Below are positions 18,577 through 28,312 of a stretch of DNA of 64,000 nucleotides, piece after piece. The position numbers and the translations under genes were made by a program. Below the pieces are notes generated by a model that was given only the letters and a program-made list of their open reading frames with translations, was not told the origin of the DNA and did no database searches. Within the stretch, counting starts at the first letter, position 1. Every line of letters starts with the position of its first letter. The stretch comes from Lachnospiraceae bacterium (GTDB lineage: Bacteria > Bacillota > Clostridia > Lachnospirales > Lachnospiraceae). The stretch covers positions 1-64,000 of the forward strand of contig JAFUPV010000009.1 in NCBI GenBank assembly GCA_017472605.1. The letters run 5' to 3'.

Positions 18577-20112
18577 TTATCTGCCTGCTTTTTTCACAAA
18601 ATCCCCGGTATAACGAACAAGTACGCTCTTCAGACTGTCGGCAGTTTCTTTTGCCAGGTCGCCGGTGGTGCGGATCGTCTCCATCACTTCAAGCGCTTTT
18701 ACATCCGTATCCAGGAAATTCCAGAGACCGTCCTCATAGTCACGGATCTCATCTACCTTCACAGAAGAAAGAATATCGTTGGTTACCGCATAAAGGATCG
18801 CCACCTGCTTCTCGACTGCAAGCGGAGAATTCTGTCCCTGTTTCAGCACTTCAACAATCCGCTCTCCCTTTGCAAGACGTGCCTTGGTATCGGCATCCAG
18901 GTCGGAACCGAACTGAGCAAAGCTCTGCAGCTCGCGGTACTGGGAATAAACCAGCTTCAGAGTTCCGGCAACCTTCTTCATCGCCTTGATCTGAGCGCTT
19001 CCTCCAACTCGTGATACCGAAATACCAGGATTGACAGCCGGCATGATTCCGGCATGGAACAGTTCCGTTTCCAGATAAATCTGACCATCGGTAATGGAAA
19101 TAACGTTGGTCGGAATGTAGGCGGAAACGTCGCCTGCCTGTGTCTCAATGATGGGCAGCGCGGTCATGGAACCGCCGCCTTTTTCCGGGGAAAGCTTCGC
19201 CGCGCGCTCCAGCAGACGGGAGTGAAGATAGAAGACGTCTCCCGGGAATGCCTCACGGCCCGGCGGACGGCGGATCAGCAGAGAGATTGCACGGTACGCA
19301 ACTGCATGTTTGCTCAGATCATCATAGATGATCAGGACATGTTTGCCCTGGTTCATGAAATATTCGCCCATGGTGCAGCCGGAATACGGCGCAATGTACT
19401 TCAGAGCGTCTGCTTCCGAAGCGGTAGCCGCCACAACGATGGTGTAGTCCATGGCGCCGTTCTTCTGCAGATTGTTTACAAGGCTGGCAACCGACGAGCG
19501 CTTCTGTCCGATTGCCACATAAATGCAGATGACATCCTTCCCCTTCTGGTTCAGGATTGTGTCAACCGCGATTGTTGTCTTACCGGTCTGGCGGTCACCG
19601 ATAATCAGCTCACGCTGGCCTCTTCCGATCGGTACCATGGAATCAATTGCCTTAATACCGGTCTGCAGCGGCTCATGAACCGATTTCCGGTCACAGATTC
19701 CCGGCGCAGGACTTTCAACCGGACGGTATGCGCGGCTGTCAATCGGGCCGGCACCGTCAATCGGCTGACCAAGTGCGTCTACCACACGGCCGATCATCGC
19801 TTCTCCGACAGGAACGGATACCACTCTTCCGGTTCTCTTTACTGTCTGTCCTTCACTGATTCCTTCATCGTCACTGAAAAGAACCACAGAAACACTGTTC
19901 TCTTCCAGATTCTGCGCCATTCCGAAGGTTCCGTTTTCAAATTCCAGCAGCTCACCAGCCATGCAGTTGGTCAGGCCGCTGGCACGGACAATTCCGTCAC
20001 CTACCATCAGGATGGTTCCTGTTTCATCCTGAGTCAGAACGTTCTGATAATATTTAATCTGATTTCGGATGACTTTGGATATTTCTTCCGGTTTCAAATT
20101 CATAACTTCCAT
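18577..20112 (-). CDS. atpA: ATP synthase F1 subunit alpha
   Basis: Non-catalytic nucleotide-binding subunit of F1, 511 residues. Walker A is seen as GDRQTGKT near residues 172-179. The block [20 protein letters not shown] and [16 protein letters not shown] are canonical. Two starts are close: MEV (20112), with AAGGA 4 bases upstream, and MNLKPEEI (20103), which resembles the usual N-terminus better; the longer one is listed. It begins 10 bp after the atpH stop. Confidence 0.96.
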   Translation of the reverse strand: MEVMNLKPEEISKVIRNQIKYYQNVLTQDETGTILMVGDGIVRASGLTNCMAGELLEFENGTFGMAQNLEENSVSVVLFSDDEGISEGQTVKRTGRVVSVPVGEAMIGRVVDALGQPIDGAGPIDSRAYRPVESPAPGICDRKSVHEPLQTGIKAIDSMVPIGRGQRELIIGDRQTGKTTIAVDTILNQKGKDVICIYVAIGQKRSSVASLVNNLQKNGAMDYTIVVAATASEADALKYIAPYSGCTMGEYFMNQGKHVLIIYDDLSKHAVAYRAISLLIRRPPGREAFPGDVFYLHSRLLERAAKLSPEKGGGSMTALPIIETQAGDVSAYIPTNVISITDGQIYLETELFHAGIMPAVNPGISVSRVGGSAQIKAMKKVAGTLKLVYSQYRELQSFAQFGSDLDADTKARLAKGERIVEVLKQGQNSPLAVEKQVAILYAVTNDILSSVKVDEIRDYEDGLWNFLDTDVKALEVMETIRTTGDLAKETADSLKSVLVRYTGDFVKKAGR

Positions 20113-20121
20113 ACCATCCTT

Positions 20122-20661
20122 TTAATTTAAATTTTCTTTTATCTTTTTCTGCAGACCTGACATGCGTCCTGCTACCGTTCCGTCAATCATCTTTCCTTCC
20201 AGCTCGATGCGCATGCCTCCGATCAGAGACGGCTGCACCTTTCTGGTCAGGATCACGTTCTTGCCGCACATCTGCTCCAGACGTTCCTTCAGTGCCTGAG
20301 CCTGGGCAATGGTCAGCGCCACTGCGCTTGTTACGGTCGCGCGGGCAATTCCATGGTCGCGGTCATAGCGCTCCTGGTACTGTGCCAGGCATCCTTCCCA
20401 TTCGCCAAGCATCCCGTGCTCACAGAGAATTTTCAGGAAATTGAGCAGATAACGTTCAATCGTTCCCGAAAAGGCCTGATCCAGAAGTCCGACGCGCTCA
20501 GCCATCGGAATGGACGGCTCTGCCAGCAGTCTGCGGTAGTCCGGATTTTCGGCAAGCAGTGCGCCTACTTCCCTGGCCTGAGTCAGGATCGGTTCCGTCA
20601 GGTGTTCCGCGACAGCCAGTTCATAGAGGCTGTCTCCATAGATTCTGGCTTTCTGCGTCAT
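20122..20661 (-). CDS. atpH: ATP synthase subunit delta
   Basis: Peripheral-stalk subunit (OSCP homologue), 179 residues, that links the b dimer to the top of F1. The N-terminal helical bundle begins ARIYGDSLYELAVAEH, and the C-terminal region contains the conserved DPSLIGG-like core (here VQPSLIGGMRIELEGKMIDG and TVAGRMSGL). Its ATG overlaps the atpF stop by four bases (ATGA), so translation is coupled. Confidence 0.95.
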   Translation of the reverse strand: MTQKARIYGDSLYELAVAEHLTEPILTQAREVGALLAENPDYRRLLAEPSIPMAERVGLLDQAFSGTIERYLLNFLKILCEHGMLGEWEGCLAQYQERYDRDHGIARATVTSAVALTIAQAQALKERLEQMCGKNVILTRKVQPSLIGGMRIELEGKMIDGTVAGRMSGLQKKIKENLN

Positions 20662-21161
20662 GTTAAATCACCTACATTTTCAATCATATCGTTGATCAGC
20701 TTCTGGTGGTCCTTCTCGCTGATTTCCCGTTCAATCACCTTTGCGGCAATGTCCATTGCAATATCTCCGATCTCATCCTTCATCTGGTTGAAGACCTTCA
20801 CCTTTTCCTGAGCAATGTCGGCATCCGCTTTCTGCTTCAGTGCCGCAGCCTGTGTCTGGGCCTCCTTCACGATTGCCTCACTCTGCAGAACAGCCTGACG
20901 CTTCGCTGCCTGAATAATCTCACTTGCGCTGGCATTGGCTTCTGCAAGGTTCTTTTCATAATCTGCCTTCATCGCCTGCGCTTCCCTGTTGGCAGCCTCT
21001 GCCTCGGTAATCTGGGCATTTGCCAGCTGTCTGCGCTTTTCAATGACTTCGCTGATCGGCTTAAACAGGAATCGCCTGATCAGATAGACCTGGATGAACA
21101 GGTTACAGATCTGAGCGACAAAGGTCCAGGGTACAAGCGTAACCAGTTCCTGTACATTCAT
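20658..21161 (-). CDS. atpF: ATP synthase Fo subunit b
   Basis: Peripheral-stalk subunit of 167 residues. One N-terminal membrane span (about residues 8-28, LVPWTFVAQICNLFIQVYLI) is followed by a long charged coiled coil with many Ala, Glu, Lys and Gln (about 35-140). Length and layout are normal. It overlaps atpH by four bases and is separated from atpE by a 113-bp gap with two hairpins. Confidence 0.94.
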   Translation of the reverse strand: MNVQELVTLVPWTFVAQICNLFIQVYLIRRFLFKPISEVIEKRRQLANAQITEAEAANREAQAMKADYEKNLAEANASASEIIQAAKRQAVLQSEAIVKEAQTQAAALKQKADADIAQEKVKVFNQMKDEIGDIAMDIAAKVIEREISEKDHQKLINDMIENVGDLT

Positions 21162-21182
21162 GTTTATAACCTCCTATCTGGT

Positions 21183-21247
21183 ACGCCTCATCACAATTGT
21201 TCGGCGTCTGTCGGCGGAAGGCATTCCCAAACAGTCAGGCTGCCTTC
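21183..21247 (-). other. Two hairpins in the atpE-atpF gap
   Basis: ACGCC (21183-21187) pairs with GGCGT (21203-21207), and GAAGGCA (21217-21223) pairs with TGCCTTC (21241-21247). They lie just after the atpE stop inside the operon. Hairpins here could protect the atpE end of the mRNA, which would help make the c subunit in the needed excess. No U-tract is present, so they are not simple terminators. Confidence 0.5.
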
Positions 21248-21274
21248 CTGCTTCCATTGTACATGCACTTCCGA

Positions 21275-21607
<333 letters not shown>

Positions 21608-21623
21608 TCAGAATCGCTGCGGC

Positions 21624-22370
21624 TTAGTCTTCTGCCGCATTTGCAATATACATCGTAGTCAGCATACAGAAAATGAATGCCTGCATAAATCCTGAGAACC
21701 AGTCAAAGTAGACGGAAAGGATTGCCGGCACGCCGACGGAAAGGAACGGAATCTGTTCCAGTCCCCACGGCAAAAAGCGAAACAGCGCCGAAGACGCTAC
21801 TGCCAGAGCCGCATAGATCAGTCCGTTGATCACGACGCCGGAAAGAATGTTTCCGAAATGACGGCAGGCCATGCTGATCGGTGTTGCCAGCTCGGAAAGA
21901 ATGTTGAACGGCGTCAGGATCGGGATCGGTGTCGTGAATCCCTTCAGATAGCCGCCCACTCCTCCGCTTTTTATTTTCTGGCCTGTGATCATGACAAAGA
22001 CAACAACTGCCCATGCCGCTTCCGTTGAAAGATCGGCTGTCGGGCTCCGCAGCCCCAGCAGACTGATCAGATTGGACACAAGGCTGGTTGCAAACAGCGC
22101 CGCTACAAACGGAATCATCCGGTCAAACTTCGTGCCCATGTTGCCGCGCACAAAATTGGTGGCTGTCTCCACCAGCATCTCTGCCACCGCCTGCCGTTTG
22201 GAAATGTTTTCCACACGCAGGTCTCTTGTCAGCCAGATGCACAGCAGCGTGATGACTGCCATGACGATCCAGCTTACCAGGATCGTCTCGGAGAACTCAA
22301 AGTCTCCCAGAAACGGGATATCCAGCGGGATCGTAAAAAAGACTTTTGGCCCACTTACTTCAAAATCCAT
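21624..22370 (-). CDS. atpB: ATP synthase Fo subunit a
   Basis: Stator membrane subunit of 248 residues that forms the ion half-channels beside the c ring. The essential arginine is in MACRHFGNILSG near residue 170. Other family blocks are LISLLGLRSPTADLS and the C-terminal FDWFSGFMQAFIFCMLTTMY. The ATG directly follows the stop of the preceding atpI-like gene (TAAATG), which implies coupling. The N-terminus lacks a signal sequence and starts with an extracytoplasmic stretch. Confidence 0.95.
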   Translation of the reverse strand: MDFEVSGPKVFFTIPLDIPFLGDFEFSETILVSWIVMAVITLLCIWLTRDLRVENISKRQAVAEMLVETATNFVRGNMGTKFDRMIPFVAALFATSLVSNLISLLGLRSPTADLSTEAAWAVVVFVMITGQKIKSGGVGGYLKGFTTPIPILTPFNILSELATPISMACRHFGNILSGVVINGLIYAALAVASSALFRFLPWGLEQIPFLSVGVPAILSVYFDWFSGFMQAFIFCMLTTMYIANAAED

Positions 22371-22844
22371 TTAATTCCTGTCACCCCTTTCTTCCTTCAC
22401 GGTATCTTCTCCTGCGTTTTCCGGTGCGTCCGCGCCGGACTGCGGCTGCCTGCGCAGGATCACATACCAGATTTTAACCGTCAGTCCCGGGAACAGAATT
22501 GGAAGAATTCCTGCCACTCCGTTAAACACCGGAACTGTCAGCGCAAGGATGATCCAGACAATCTGCAGCAGCATGCGCTGGCTGTAGCTGGCTTTCATGC
22601 GCTGATAAGCCTGTTTGTCATCCTTCTGTGCCGCAACCTGCTGAACCGTCAGGCCCATCAGGAAAAAATTGAGAACTGCCACTGCGCCTCCGACAATGCC
22701 GCCGGTAAACACCCGGTAATCGAAGGGGACTTTTTCAGGCATCACACAATGGAGAATCCCAAAGGTGATCACCATCAGACAGACACCGATTCCGGTACCT
22801 GCCGCGACGCGCAGCGTCTCTTTCTTTGTTGCTTCCTGGATCAT
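22371..22844 (-). CDS. ATP synthase subunit I-like membrane protein
   Basis: Small membrane protein of 157 residues with about four spans (around LRVAAGTGIGVCLMVITFGI, FTGGIVGGAVAVLNFFLMGL and a C-terminal pair). Proteins of the AtpI/subunit I group help assemble the c ring or take up cations, and they usually precede atpB, as here. The start was set at the ATG of MIQEATKK, which has GGAGGG about 10 bases upstream. An upstream ATG overlapping the atpZ-like stop would add 18 residues but has no ribosome binding site. Sequence is poorly conserved, so the call rests on position and topology. Confidence 0.8.
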   Translation of the reverse strand: MIQEATKKETLRVAAGTGIGVCLMVITFGILHCVMPEKVPFDYRVFTGGIVGGAVAVLNFFLMGLTVQQVAAQKDDKQAYQRMKASYSQRMLLQIVWIILALTVPVFNGVAGILPILFPGLTVKIWYVILRRQPQSGADAPENAGEDTVKEERGDRN

Positions 22845-22884
22845 GATTCTACCGCCCTCCACTGAATTTACAGCGATAATCTGC

Positions 22885-23133
22885 TCAGATGTGGTCATTG
22901 AACGCAGCCGGCCGTTTCGGGGAATCCTTATCCTTTTTTCCCCTGCGGCGATCCTGCTGCTTCATGACCGTCAGATAGAATTTGTATGCAGACATTGCAC
23001 TGGATCCCAGACCGAACAGAATGCCGGGCAGGTAGATCCAAAGCCCGATTGAAAAGGTTTCACAGAGCCACCAGCAGATCCCGATGCACAGAAGCAGCGG
23101 CATCATCAGTGTCAGCGCAAGCTGTATAAGCAT
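22885..23133 (-). CDS. AtpZ/AtpI-type small membrane protein
   Basis: First gene of the atp operon, 82 residues, with two membrane spans (about 5-24 and 29-48) and a basic C-terminal tail with RRRGKKDKD. Such proteins occur at the head of Firmicutes atp operons and with AtpI form a cation channel or assembly factor. GGAGG lies about 7 bases before the ATG, and the operon promoter is just upstream. Confidence 0.82.
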   Translation of the reverse strand: MLIQLALTLMMPLLLCIGICWWLCETFSIGLWIYLPGILFGLGSSAMSAYKFYLTVMKQQDRRRGKKDKDSPKRPAAFNDHI

Positions 23134-23180
23134 CTTCCATCCTCCTTTGAAATCAATTCTGAAAACAAACTATCATCCAC

Positions 23181-23209
23181 AGTATAATATAAAAATTTCT
23201 CGGATGCAA
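23181..23209 (-). promoter_or_regulatory. Promoter of the ATP synthase operon
   Basis: On the minus strand TTGCAT (23204-23209), a 17-bp spacer and TATACT (23181-23186). Transcription would start near 23174, about 40 nt before the atpZ-like start. The surrounding sequence is AT rich. Confidence 0.75.
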
Positions 23210-23230
23210 TTGGTTAACGTGCTGAAATTT

Positions 23231-24076
23231 TTATAAAGTGTTTCCGTCGCGGAAGAGGCAGATCATTTCATTTGTCAGGGAAATATCATCGAAGCTTTCC
23301 TGAACCGTTTCAATCTCATCCCGTCGCACCCACTGAGCCACTGCCAGTTCCTCTTCATCCATACGGATCTCATCGCTGCCGTCCACTTCACAGAAAAATC
23401 CAAGCAGAAGCGTTTCTGAAAAGCCCCAGGGCTGACTCTTATAATAGCGGATGTTCTTCACCTTTAATCCGGCTTCCTCCATCACTTCTCTGGCAACCGT
23501 TTCCTCTGCTGTCTCACCAACCTCCGTATAGCCGGCGATCAGTGCATATTTTGAATAGGTCCGCCCTGCATATTTGGTCAGCAGAATCTCCTCGCCCCTG
23601 GTCACAGCGACAATCACAGCCGGTGAAATCCGCGGATAGACCATGTTTCCGCAGGAAGGGCAGCGAACCATCCGTTCCCTGTGATCCAGCTCCGTCGCGT
23701 GACCGCAGCATCCGCAGTACCGGTTTCTCATGTACCAGTTGCGGATATGCATGGCTGTGATCCCGGCAAATGCAAGATGACGAGGCGCCAGTGTCCGAAA
23801 CTGCATCGGCTTCACCCAGGTATAGCCCTGTTCCTCAAACCGCGTCGCCTGCTCCCCGTCCAGATCCTCCAGATGGAGAAAATACCGCTCCTCATCGAGA
23901 GAAAACGCATAGACACAGCCGGCTGTGTCCCAGGAAGCCGGCGGATATGCAATTGTGCCGGCAGTTTCTTTTACTAACATCATTCCATTTTTCACATAAA
24001 AACATACGCTGGACTCACCCGGATTCTGCTCCTGATAGTGATTGTTCAGACGATGGGGGCTGATATCCTGAATCAT
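23231..24076 (-). CDS. nudC: NADH pyrophosphatase-type Nudix hydrolase
   Basis: Hydrolyses NAD(H) and, in known NudC, NAD-capped RNA. The 281-residue protein shows the NudC order: a variable N-terminal half, a four-cysteine zinc ribbon (CGCC then CPSC, about residues 118-139), and a Nudix box GYTEVGETAEETVAREVMEE with the metal-binding glutamates. The NudC-specific SQPWGFSETLL follows, versus the usual SQPWPFPxS, so two residues differ. The start was set at MIQDISPHRL with AAGGAG 6 bases upstream; the frame is open 20 residues further. It is a single gene downstream of the LTA-synthase-like gene. Confidence 0.9.
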   Translation of the reverse strand: MIQDISPHRLNNHYQEQNPGESSVCFYVKNGMMLVKETAGTIAYPPASWDTAGCVYAFSLDEERYFLHLEDLDGEQATRFEEQGYTWVKPMQFRTLAPRHLAFAGITAMHIRNWYMRNRYCGCCGHATELDHRERMVRCPSCGNMVYPRISPAVIVAVTRGEEILLTKYAGRTYSKYALIAGYTEVGETAEETVAREVMEEAGLKVKNIRYYKSQPWGFSETLLLGFFCEVDGSDEIRMDEEELAVAQWVRRDEIETVQESFDDISLTNEMICLFRDGNTL

Positions 24077-24137
24077 TTTTCTCTCCTTTTCTCCCGCGCT
24101 TCGCTTTCCGATATCCAAAAAAGCGCTGTTATGCAAT

Positions 24138-24168
24138 CGGGCGAATGTGTTTTCATCGCATTCGCCCG
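24138..24168 (-). terminator. Hairpin after the LTA-synthase-like gene
   Basis: CGGGCGAATG (24138-24147) pairs with CATTCGCCCG (24159-24168), a perfect 10-bp stem. There is no clear U-tract on the minus strand, so it may be an imperfect terminator between the sulfatase gene and nudC. Confidence 0.5.
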
Positions 24169-24180
24169 GATTTCATCGTT

Positions 24181-26340
24181 CTATTCCCGCGTCATTACCA
24201 TCCGGTAATAAAGCGTTGTACTTAAAATTGTTTTGCTGTAGTCATCCATCTGCGCGACACAGATGTCTGCGGTTCCCTTGCCTTCCACATTCTCAACGAC
24301 CAGCTTTGTATCGCTCCAGTAGGTAGGTTTATACTGACGGCCATTGACGACGGCAATGGAAAACTCATTGAAGTTCTTTCCGGTGATTGTCAGCATCTGT
24401 GACGTTTCGTCATAATCCGCATCACTGATCCAGACCGGATGGATTCCCATCTGCAGGGTGGAAGGCGCGTACGGATTGGCTCCGTCATAAACCTTCTGTT
24501 CTCCGTAAAGCATATCATAGCCGATCATGGCCATCTTATCCAGATATTCCGTATCATCGGCCGGCTGCTCCACAAAATAATTCTGATGGTAGCGGAACAG
24601 GATTCCCTCGGAAATGCTGATGTCGCTCATGACAACTGCGCCAAGCTGATAGGCTTCCACATCGCGCACCTGGCGTTCCAGTCCAAAATTATTCCAGATT
24701 ACATATTTGGTCTGGAACATGTTCCCCTCTTCCATGTTTTCCGCTTCGATTCCAAGAGACGGCAGATGGTCGCCGTAAAGAACAAGAACCGTCGGTTCGC
24801 CGAATTCTTTCAGCGCGGCAATCAGCTCGCTGACAAACGTATCCATCTCTTTCAGCTGGTTCACATAGTATGTGTAGGCGCGGCTCTGTCCTTCCGAATA
24901 TTCTCCGTCACTGTCGGTTACAGACGCGATGATGGCCGGATTGACCAGCACCGGATCTTCCGGATAGTCGCCATGGCCCTGAACGGATATGGTGTAGATA
25001 TAATCCTTGTTTTTTGTGTCCCTGAGTGCATCCAGAATACAGCCGGTCAGCAGCTTATCCTTTGCCCATCCGGTTTCCGTATATTCGATTCCCTTCATGT
25101 ATTCGATGCTGGTAAAGGTGTCATAGCCCAGCTGGGAGAACACCTGATACCGGTCATAGAAATAGGCGGAATTGTTATGGATTGCATGGGATGTATAGCC
25201 CAGATCATGGAAAATAAAGCCCAGGCTTTCACAGGTATTGTTCTGAAGCACCGTCTGATAGGGATATTCGCCCGGACCAAAGAAATCCAGGTTCATGCCG
25301 GTCATGATCTCAAATTCCGTGTTTGCAGTACCGGCTCCTACACATGGTACGCTCAAAAATCCGGTGGAATACTGCTTTTCCAGTTTCCGGATGTATGGCA
25401 TCGGATCCTCCGACAGCTCCACATTGCTCAGCTTCGTCACATCGTAGAAGGACTCCAGCTGAAGAAAAATGACATTGGCGGCTCCGTTCTGGTTTCCAAG
25501 CAGCTGCTCCTGTGGTTCATCCGGCTCATCTGCTCCGGCATAGGCGCCGCTCTCCGCCTCCGGCGCGCTCCCTGTTTCCGGAATCCTTTCATATGCCTCT
25601 GTTTCAACGATTTCTTCCTGTCTTTCCGGGACAACATCCTGTTCCAGAATCTGCTCCACCTCATCCCCGCTGTAGCTTTCCGGCTTATCAATACCGGTAT
25701 TCACCATGGAAGTGATGAAGCAGTAGACAAGACCGTAGTCCTGATATGCCTTTCCAATGTTGCTGAAACGGTCCGGAAGGATCGTCATGCGGATGATTCC
25801 GCTGAACAGAATGACAAGAACCGTCATGCTGACCGCCGTTAACGTGATGTTCCGTTTCCAGGGAAACGCACCGTGATAGCGCGGTGCTTTTCTCCATCCC
25901 CAGACAAGAGCAATTGCAAGACCGATCAGAAACGCTGCAATGGGGATCAGTACGAACCAGGAGATGTAGTGCTCCATGACACGAAGCGCCGATTCGATCT
26001 GGAACAGATCCTGAGCCGTCAGCGGCGTGGTCCGGAACAGAAGCAGGATAAAATCAACCACTCCCACCAGCAGCAGGACGGTTGTTATCACGCCATGAAC
26101 AAACCATGTTTTCCTGGACAGAAACATCAGCGAATAGAGTGCCATGATAATCAGCACATTAATCAGAAAAATGACAGGTGAATCCAGCACAAATACAGCT
26201 GTGTCCAGAAACGATTTCCGGCTTAGTATTTCCAGAATCAGTTCCATGATCACGGAACTTCCAATCCAGACAAGATATGGATGCTTTTCAACTTTCAGAT
26301 AGTCGGACTTGACAAGTTTCTGCAGCCATTTCTTCCACAT
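24181..26340 (-). CDS. LTA synthase-family membrane sulfatase
   Basis: Membrane phosphoglycerol transferase type enzyme, 719 residues. Five N-terminal membrane spans occupy about residues 18-220, followed by an extracellular sulfatase-like domain. The motifs seen are ESFYD, a catalytic threonine in GAGTANTEFEIMTG, SVQGHGDY and LYGDHLPSLG, all metal or nucleophile positions of LtaS proteins. A Glu/Ala/Asp-rich segment (about residues 245-285) separates the membrane part from the enzyme. A C-terminal beta domain (about 640-719) resembles an added sugar- or wall-binding module. The start has AAGGAGG 7 bases upstream; the frame stays open 72 residues further, probably by chance. It may make a lipoteichoic-acid-like polymer. 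Confidence 0.9.
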   Translation of the reverse strand: MWKKWLQKLVKSDYLKVEKHPYLVWIGSSVIMELILEILSRKSFLDTAVFVLDSPVIFLINVLIIMALYSLMFLSRKTWFVHGVITTVLLLVGVVDFILLLFRTTPLTAQDLFQIESALRVMEHYISWFVLIPIAAFLIGLAIALVWGWRKAPRYHGAFPWKRNITLTAVSMTVLVILFSGIIRMTILPDRFSNIGKAYQDYGLVYCFITSMVNTGIDKPESYSGDEVEQILEQDVVPERQEEIVETEAYERIPETGSAPEAESGAYAGADEPDEPQEQLLGNQNGAANVIFLQLESFYDVTKLSNVELSEDPMPYIRKLEKQYSTGFLSVPCVGAGTANTEFEIMTGMNLDFFGPGEYPYQTVLQNNTCESLGFIFHDLGYTSHAIHNNSAYFYDRYQVFSQLGYDTFTSIEYMKGIEYTETGWAKDKLLTGCILDALRDTKNKDYIYTISVQGHGDYPEDPVLVNPAIIASVTDSDGEYSEGQSRAYTYYVNQLKEMDTFVSELIAALKEFGEPTVLVLYGDHLPSLGIEAENMEEGNMFQTKYVIWNNFGLERQVRDVEAYQLGAVVMSDISISEGILFRYHQNYFVEQPADDTEYLDKMAMIGYDMLYGEQKVYDGANPYAPSTLQMGIHPVWISDADYDETSQMLTITGKNFNEFSIAVVNGRQYKPTYWSDTKLVVENVEGKGTADICVAQMDDYSKTILSTTLYYRMVMTRE

Positions 26341-26651
26341 AGGTCTTCCTCCTTGCAGCATAAAACCTCTTTTCTCACTGCATGCAGCCGTTTCCTCCGC
26401 TTTCACAGACCCGAAAAGAGATTTCCTTCTTGTTCTCCCACGTTGAGCGACTGCATACACAGGCAAGTATACCACATTTCTATGCAGTTTGGTTGTGAAT
26501 TTTTCAGAAACTCTGATTACATTTTTCTTACATTTCTCACAAATACAGTCTGCCACTCAAACAATAGAGTCATTCTTTGCACCAGACCATGCTCCTTTTC
26601 ATACCCTGTAAGGAATGAAGCAAATTATGGGCAGGAAACAGGAGGGATTTT
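26341..26651. promoter_or_regulatory. Divergent promoter region between LTA-synthase-like gene and amidase
   Basis: No gene is seen. On the minus strand, an extended -10 (TGGTATACT, core at 26466-26471) would serve the LTA-synthase-like gene. On the plus strand, ACC (26581-26583), a 16-bp spacer and CATACCCTG (26600-26608) resemble a sigma-K promoter (AC then CATANNNTA) ahead of the amidase. The sigma-K match is one base short. Confidence 0.45.
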
Positions 26652-27479
26652 ATGGCTACTGTTGCAATTGATGCCGGTCATGGCGGTCGGGATCCGGGCG
26701 CTGTGTTTCAGGGAAGACAGGAAAAGGATGATGTGCTTCGCCTGGCTCTGGCAGTCGGCAGTCTGCTGAAGCAGGCCGGAGTAAACGTAATCTACACAAG
26801 AACGGAGGATGTCTACGATACCCCTTATCAGAAAGCGGTGATCGCCAATGAAAATGATGCGGATTATCTAGTCTCCCTTCACCGGAATGCCGTTCCGGTT
26901 CCCGGCAGCGCAAGCGGCGTTGAGACGCTTGTCTTTGCCGATCGGGGCGTTCCCGCAGCAATGGCACGGACCATTAATGAAGAGCTGGTTCAGCTCGGAT
27001 TTAACAACCGCGGCGTGATCGAGCGGCCAAACCTTGCGATTCTTCGCCGGTCTGCCATGCCTGCCGTACTGGTCGAGGTTGGATTTATTGACAATGAAAT
27101 GGATAATCAGAAGTTTGATTCGGAGTTTGACGCCATTGCAGAAGCGGTTGCTCAGGGGATCCTCGCCTCCATTGACACGCAGGCGGAACCGGCTGTGGCA
27201 TCAGACGATGAAATGATGGAGTTTGAACCGCGACGGCCGCAGCCGATGCCGCCCGGACGGCCGCCGAAGCTTTACCGGGTTCAGGTCGGCGCTTTCCGCA
27301 ACCGGAATCTGGCATATCAGCTGAATCAGCAGCTGACCCAGGAAGGTTATCCGGCATTTATCCTGCTGGATGACGATCTGTATAAAGTTCAGGTCGGAGC
27401 CTTCGCAAGACTTGAGAACGCGATCCGAATGGAATATCGGCTGCGGGCAGCCGGGTATGATACTTACATTACTACCTGA
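26652..27479 (+). CDS. N-acetylmuramoyl-L-alanine amidase with SPOR domain, CwlC-like
   Basis: Cuts the amide bond between muramic acid and peptide in peptidoglycan. Residues 1-178 form an Amidase_3 domain with the zinc ligands in IDAGHGG (His10), the Glu in RQEKDD and SLHRNA, and the catalytic Glu in LVEVGFIDNE. A Pro/Arg linker follows, then a SPOR domain (about 210-275) that binds denuded glycan. There is no signal peptide, as in Bacillus CwlC, which acts when the mother cell lyses. A sigma-K-like promoter upstream fits this. It starts with CAGGAGGG and stands alone. Confidence 0.9.
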   Translation: MATVAIDAGHGGRDPGAVFQGRQEKDDVLRLALAVGSLLKQAGVNVIYTRTEDVYDTPYQKAVIANENDADYLVSLHRNAVPVPGSASGVETLVFADRGVPAAMARTINEELVQLGFNNRGVIERPNLAILRRSAMPAVLVEVGFIDNEMDNQKFDSEFDAIAEAVAQGILASIDTQAEPAVASDDEMMEFEPRRPQPMPPGRPPKLYRVQVGAFRNRNLAYQLNQQLTQEGYPAFILLDDDLYKVQVGAFARLENAIRMEYRLRAAGYDTYITT

Positions 27480-27560
27480 AACAAAAAACACGCTGCCCGC
27501 GTAAATCAGAAGAACCTCCGACGGAATGTGCCGCCGGCATGTTCACCTGGATGTATCGAC

Positions 27561-27606
27561 AAAAAATGCCGCAGAATCGTCCTTTGCGATGATTCTGCGG
27601 CTGTTT
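27561..27606. terminator. Bidirectional terminator between amidase and araD
   Basis: GCCGCAGAATC (27568-27578) pairs with GATTCTGCGGC (27591-27601). The minus-strand tail is ATTTTTTG (strong for araD), and the plus-strand tail is TGTTTTC. It lies 4 bp after the araD stop. Confidence 0.88.
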
Positions 27607-27610
27607 TCAA

Positions 27611-28312
27611 TTAATGATCTTCGCTGCCCTGACCGTAGTAGGCATTGGCGCCGTGCTTGCGGAAATAGTGCTTGTCCAGAAGGTACTGCTGCACTCTCGG
27701 AACACGGGGATTCAGGGTCATGGTCTTGTATGCCATTTCGGCCACTTTGTCCAGAACAACTGCGTTGTAGACAGAGCCGGCCGGTGTCTTGCCCCAGGCG
27801 AAGGGTCCATGATTTTTTACGACAACGCCGGGGACTGCCATTGGATCTTTGCCCTGGAAGGTTTCAACAATAACGTTTCCGGTGTTGCGCTCGTAGGCTT
27901 CCTCGATCTCCTCGGCTGTCAGGTCTCTTGTGCAGGGAATGTCACCGTAGAAATAATCGGCATGGGTGGTTCCGAAAGCCGGGATGTCCATTCCTGCCTG
28001 AGCGAAGGTTACGCCCCAGGTGCTGTGGGTATGTACCACGCCGCCGGTCTGCGGAAACGCTTTGTAGATGACAAGATGGGTGGCTGTGTCGGAGGACGGC
28101 TTATATTTTCCCTCCACAACATTTCCGTCCATATCTACAACTACCATATCTTCCCATGTCATCGTGTCATAATCGACACCGCTTGGCTTGATGACTACCA
28201 GGCCCTTTTCACGGTCGATTCCGCTGACGTTGCCCCAGGTGTAGATTACCATTCCCCTGGCTACCAGATCCATGTTTGCTTCATATACATCCTTTTTTAA
28301 CTGTTCTAACAT
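27611..28312 (-). CDS. araD: L-ribulose-5-phosphate 4-epimerase
   Basis: Class II aldolase fold enzyme of 233 residues that turns L-ribulose-5-phosphate into D-xylulose-5-phosphate, the entry of arabinose into the pentose phosphate pathway. Zinc ligands are visible as His-Thr-His in VVHTHSTWG and the later HGPFAWG. The GNVSG and KPSGVDY phosphate-site blocks and the C-terminal HGANAYYGQ are typical. The start has AAAGGAG 5 bases upstream. Its ATG lies 7 bases inside the end of araR, so translation is coupled. araA and araB are not in the window. Confidence 0.96.
   Translation of the reverse strand: MLEQLKKDVYEANMDLVARGMVIYTWGNVSGIDREKGLVVIKPSGVDYDTMTWEDMVVVDMDGNVVEGKYKPSSDTATHLVIYKAFPQTGGVVHTHSTWGVTFAQAGMDIPAFGTTHADYFYGDIPCTRDLTAEEIEEAYERNTGNVIVETFQGKDPMAVPGVVVKNHGPFAWGKTPAGSVYNAVVLDKVAEMAYKTMTLNPRVPRVQQYLLDKHYFRKHGANAYYGQGSEDH

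Noticed and set aside
24439-25842. Plus-strand open frame of 467 codons opposite the LTA-synthase-like gene
   Set aside because: Antisense shadow of a conserved enzyme gene, without a start signal.
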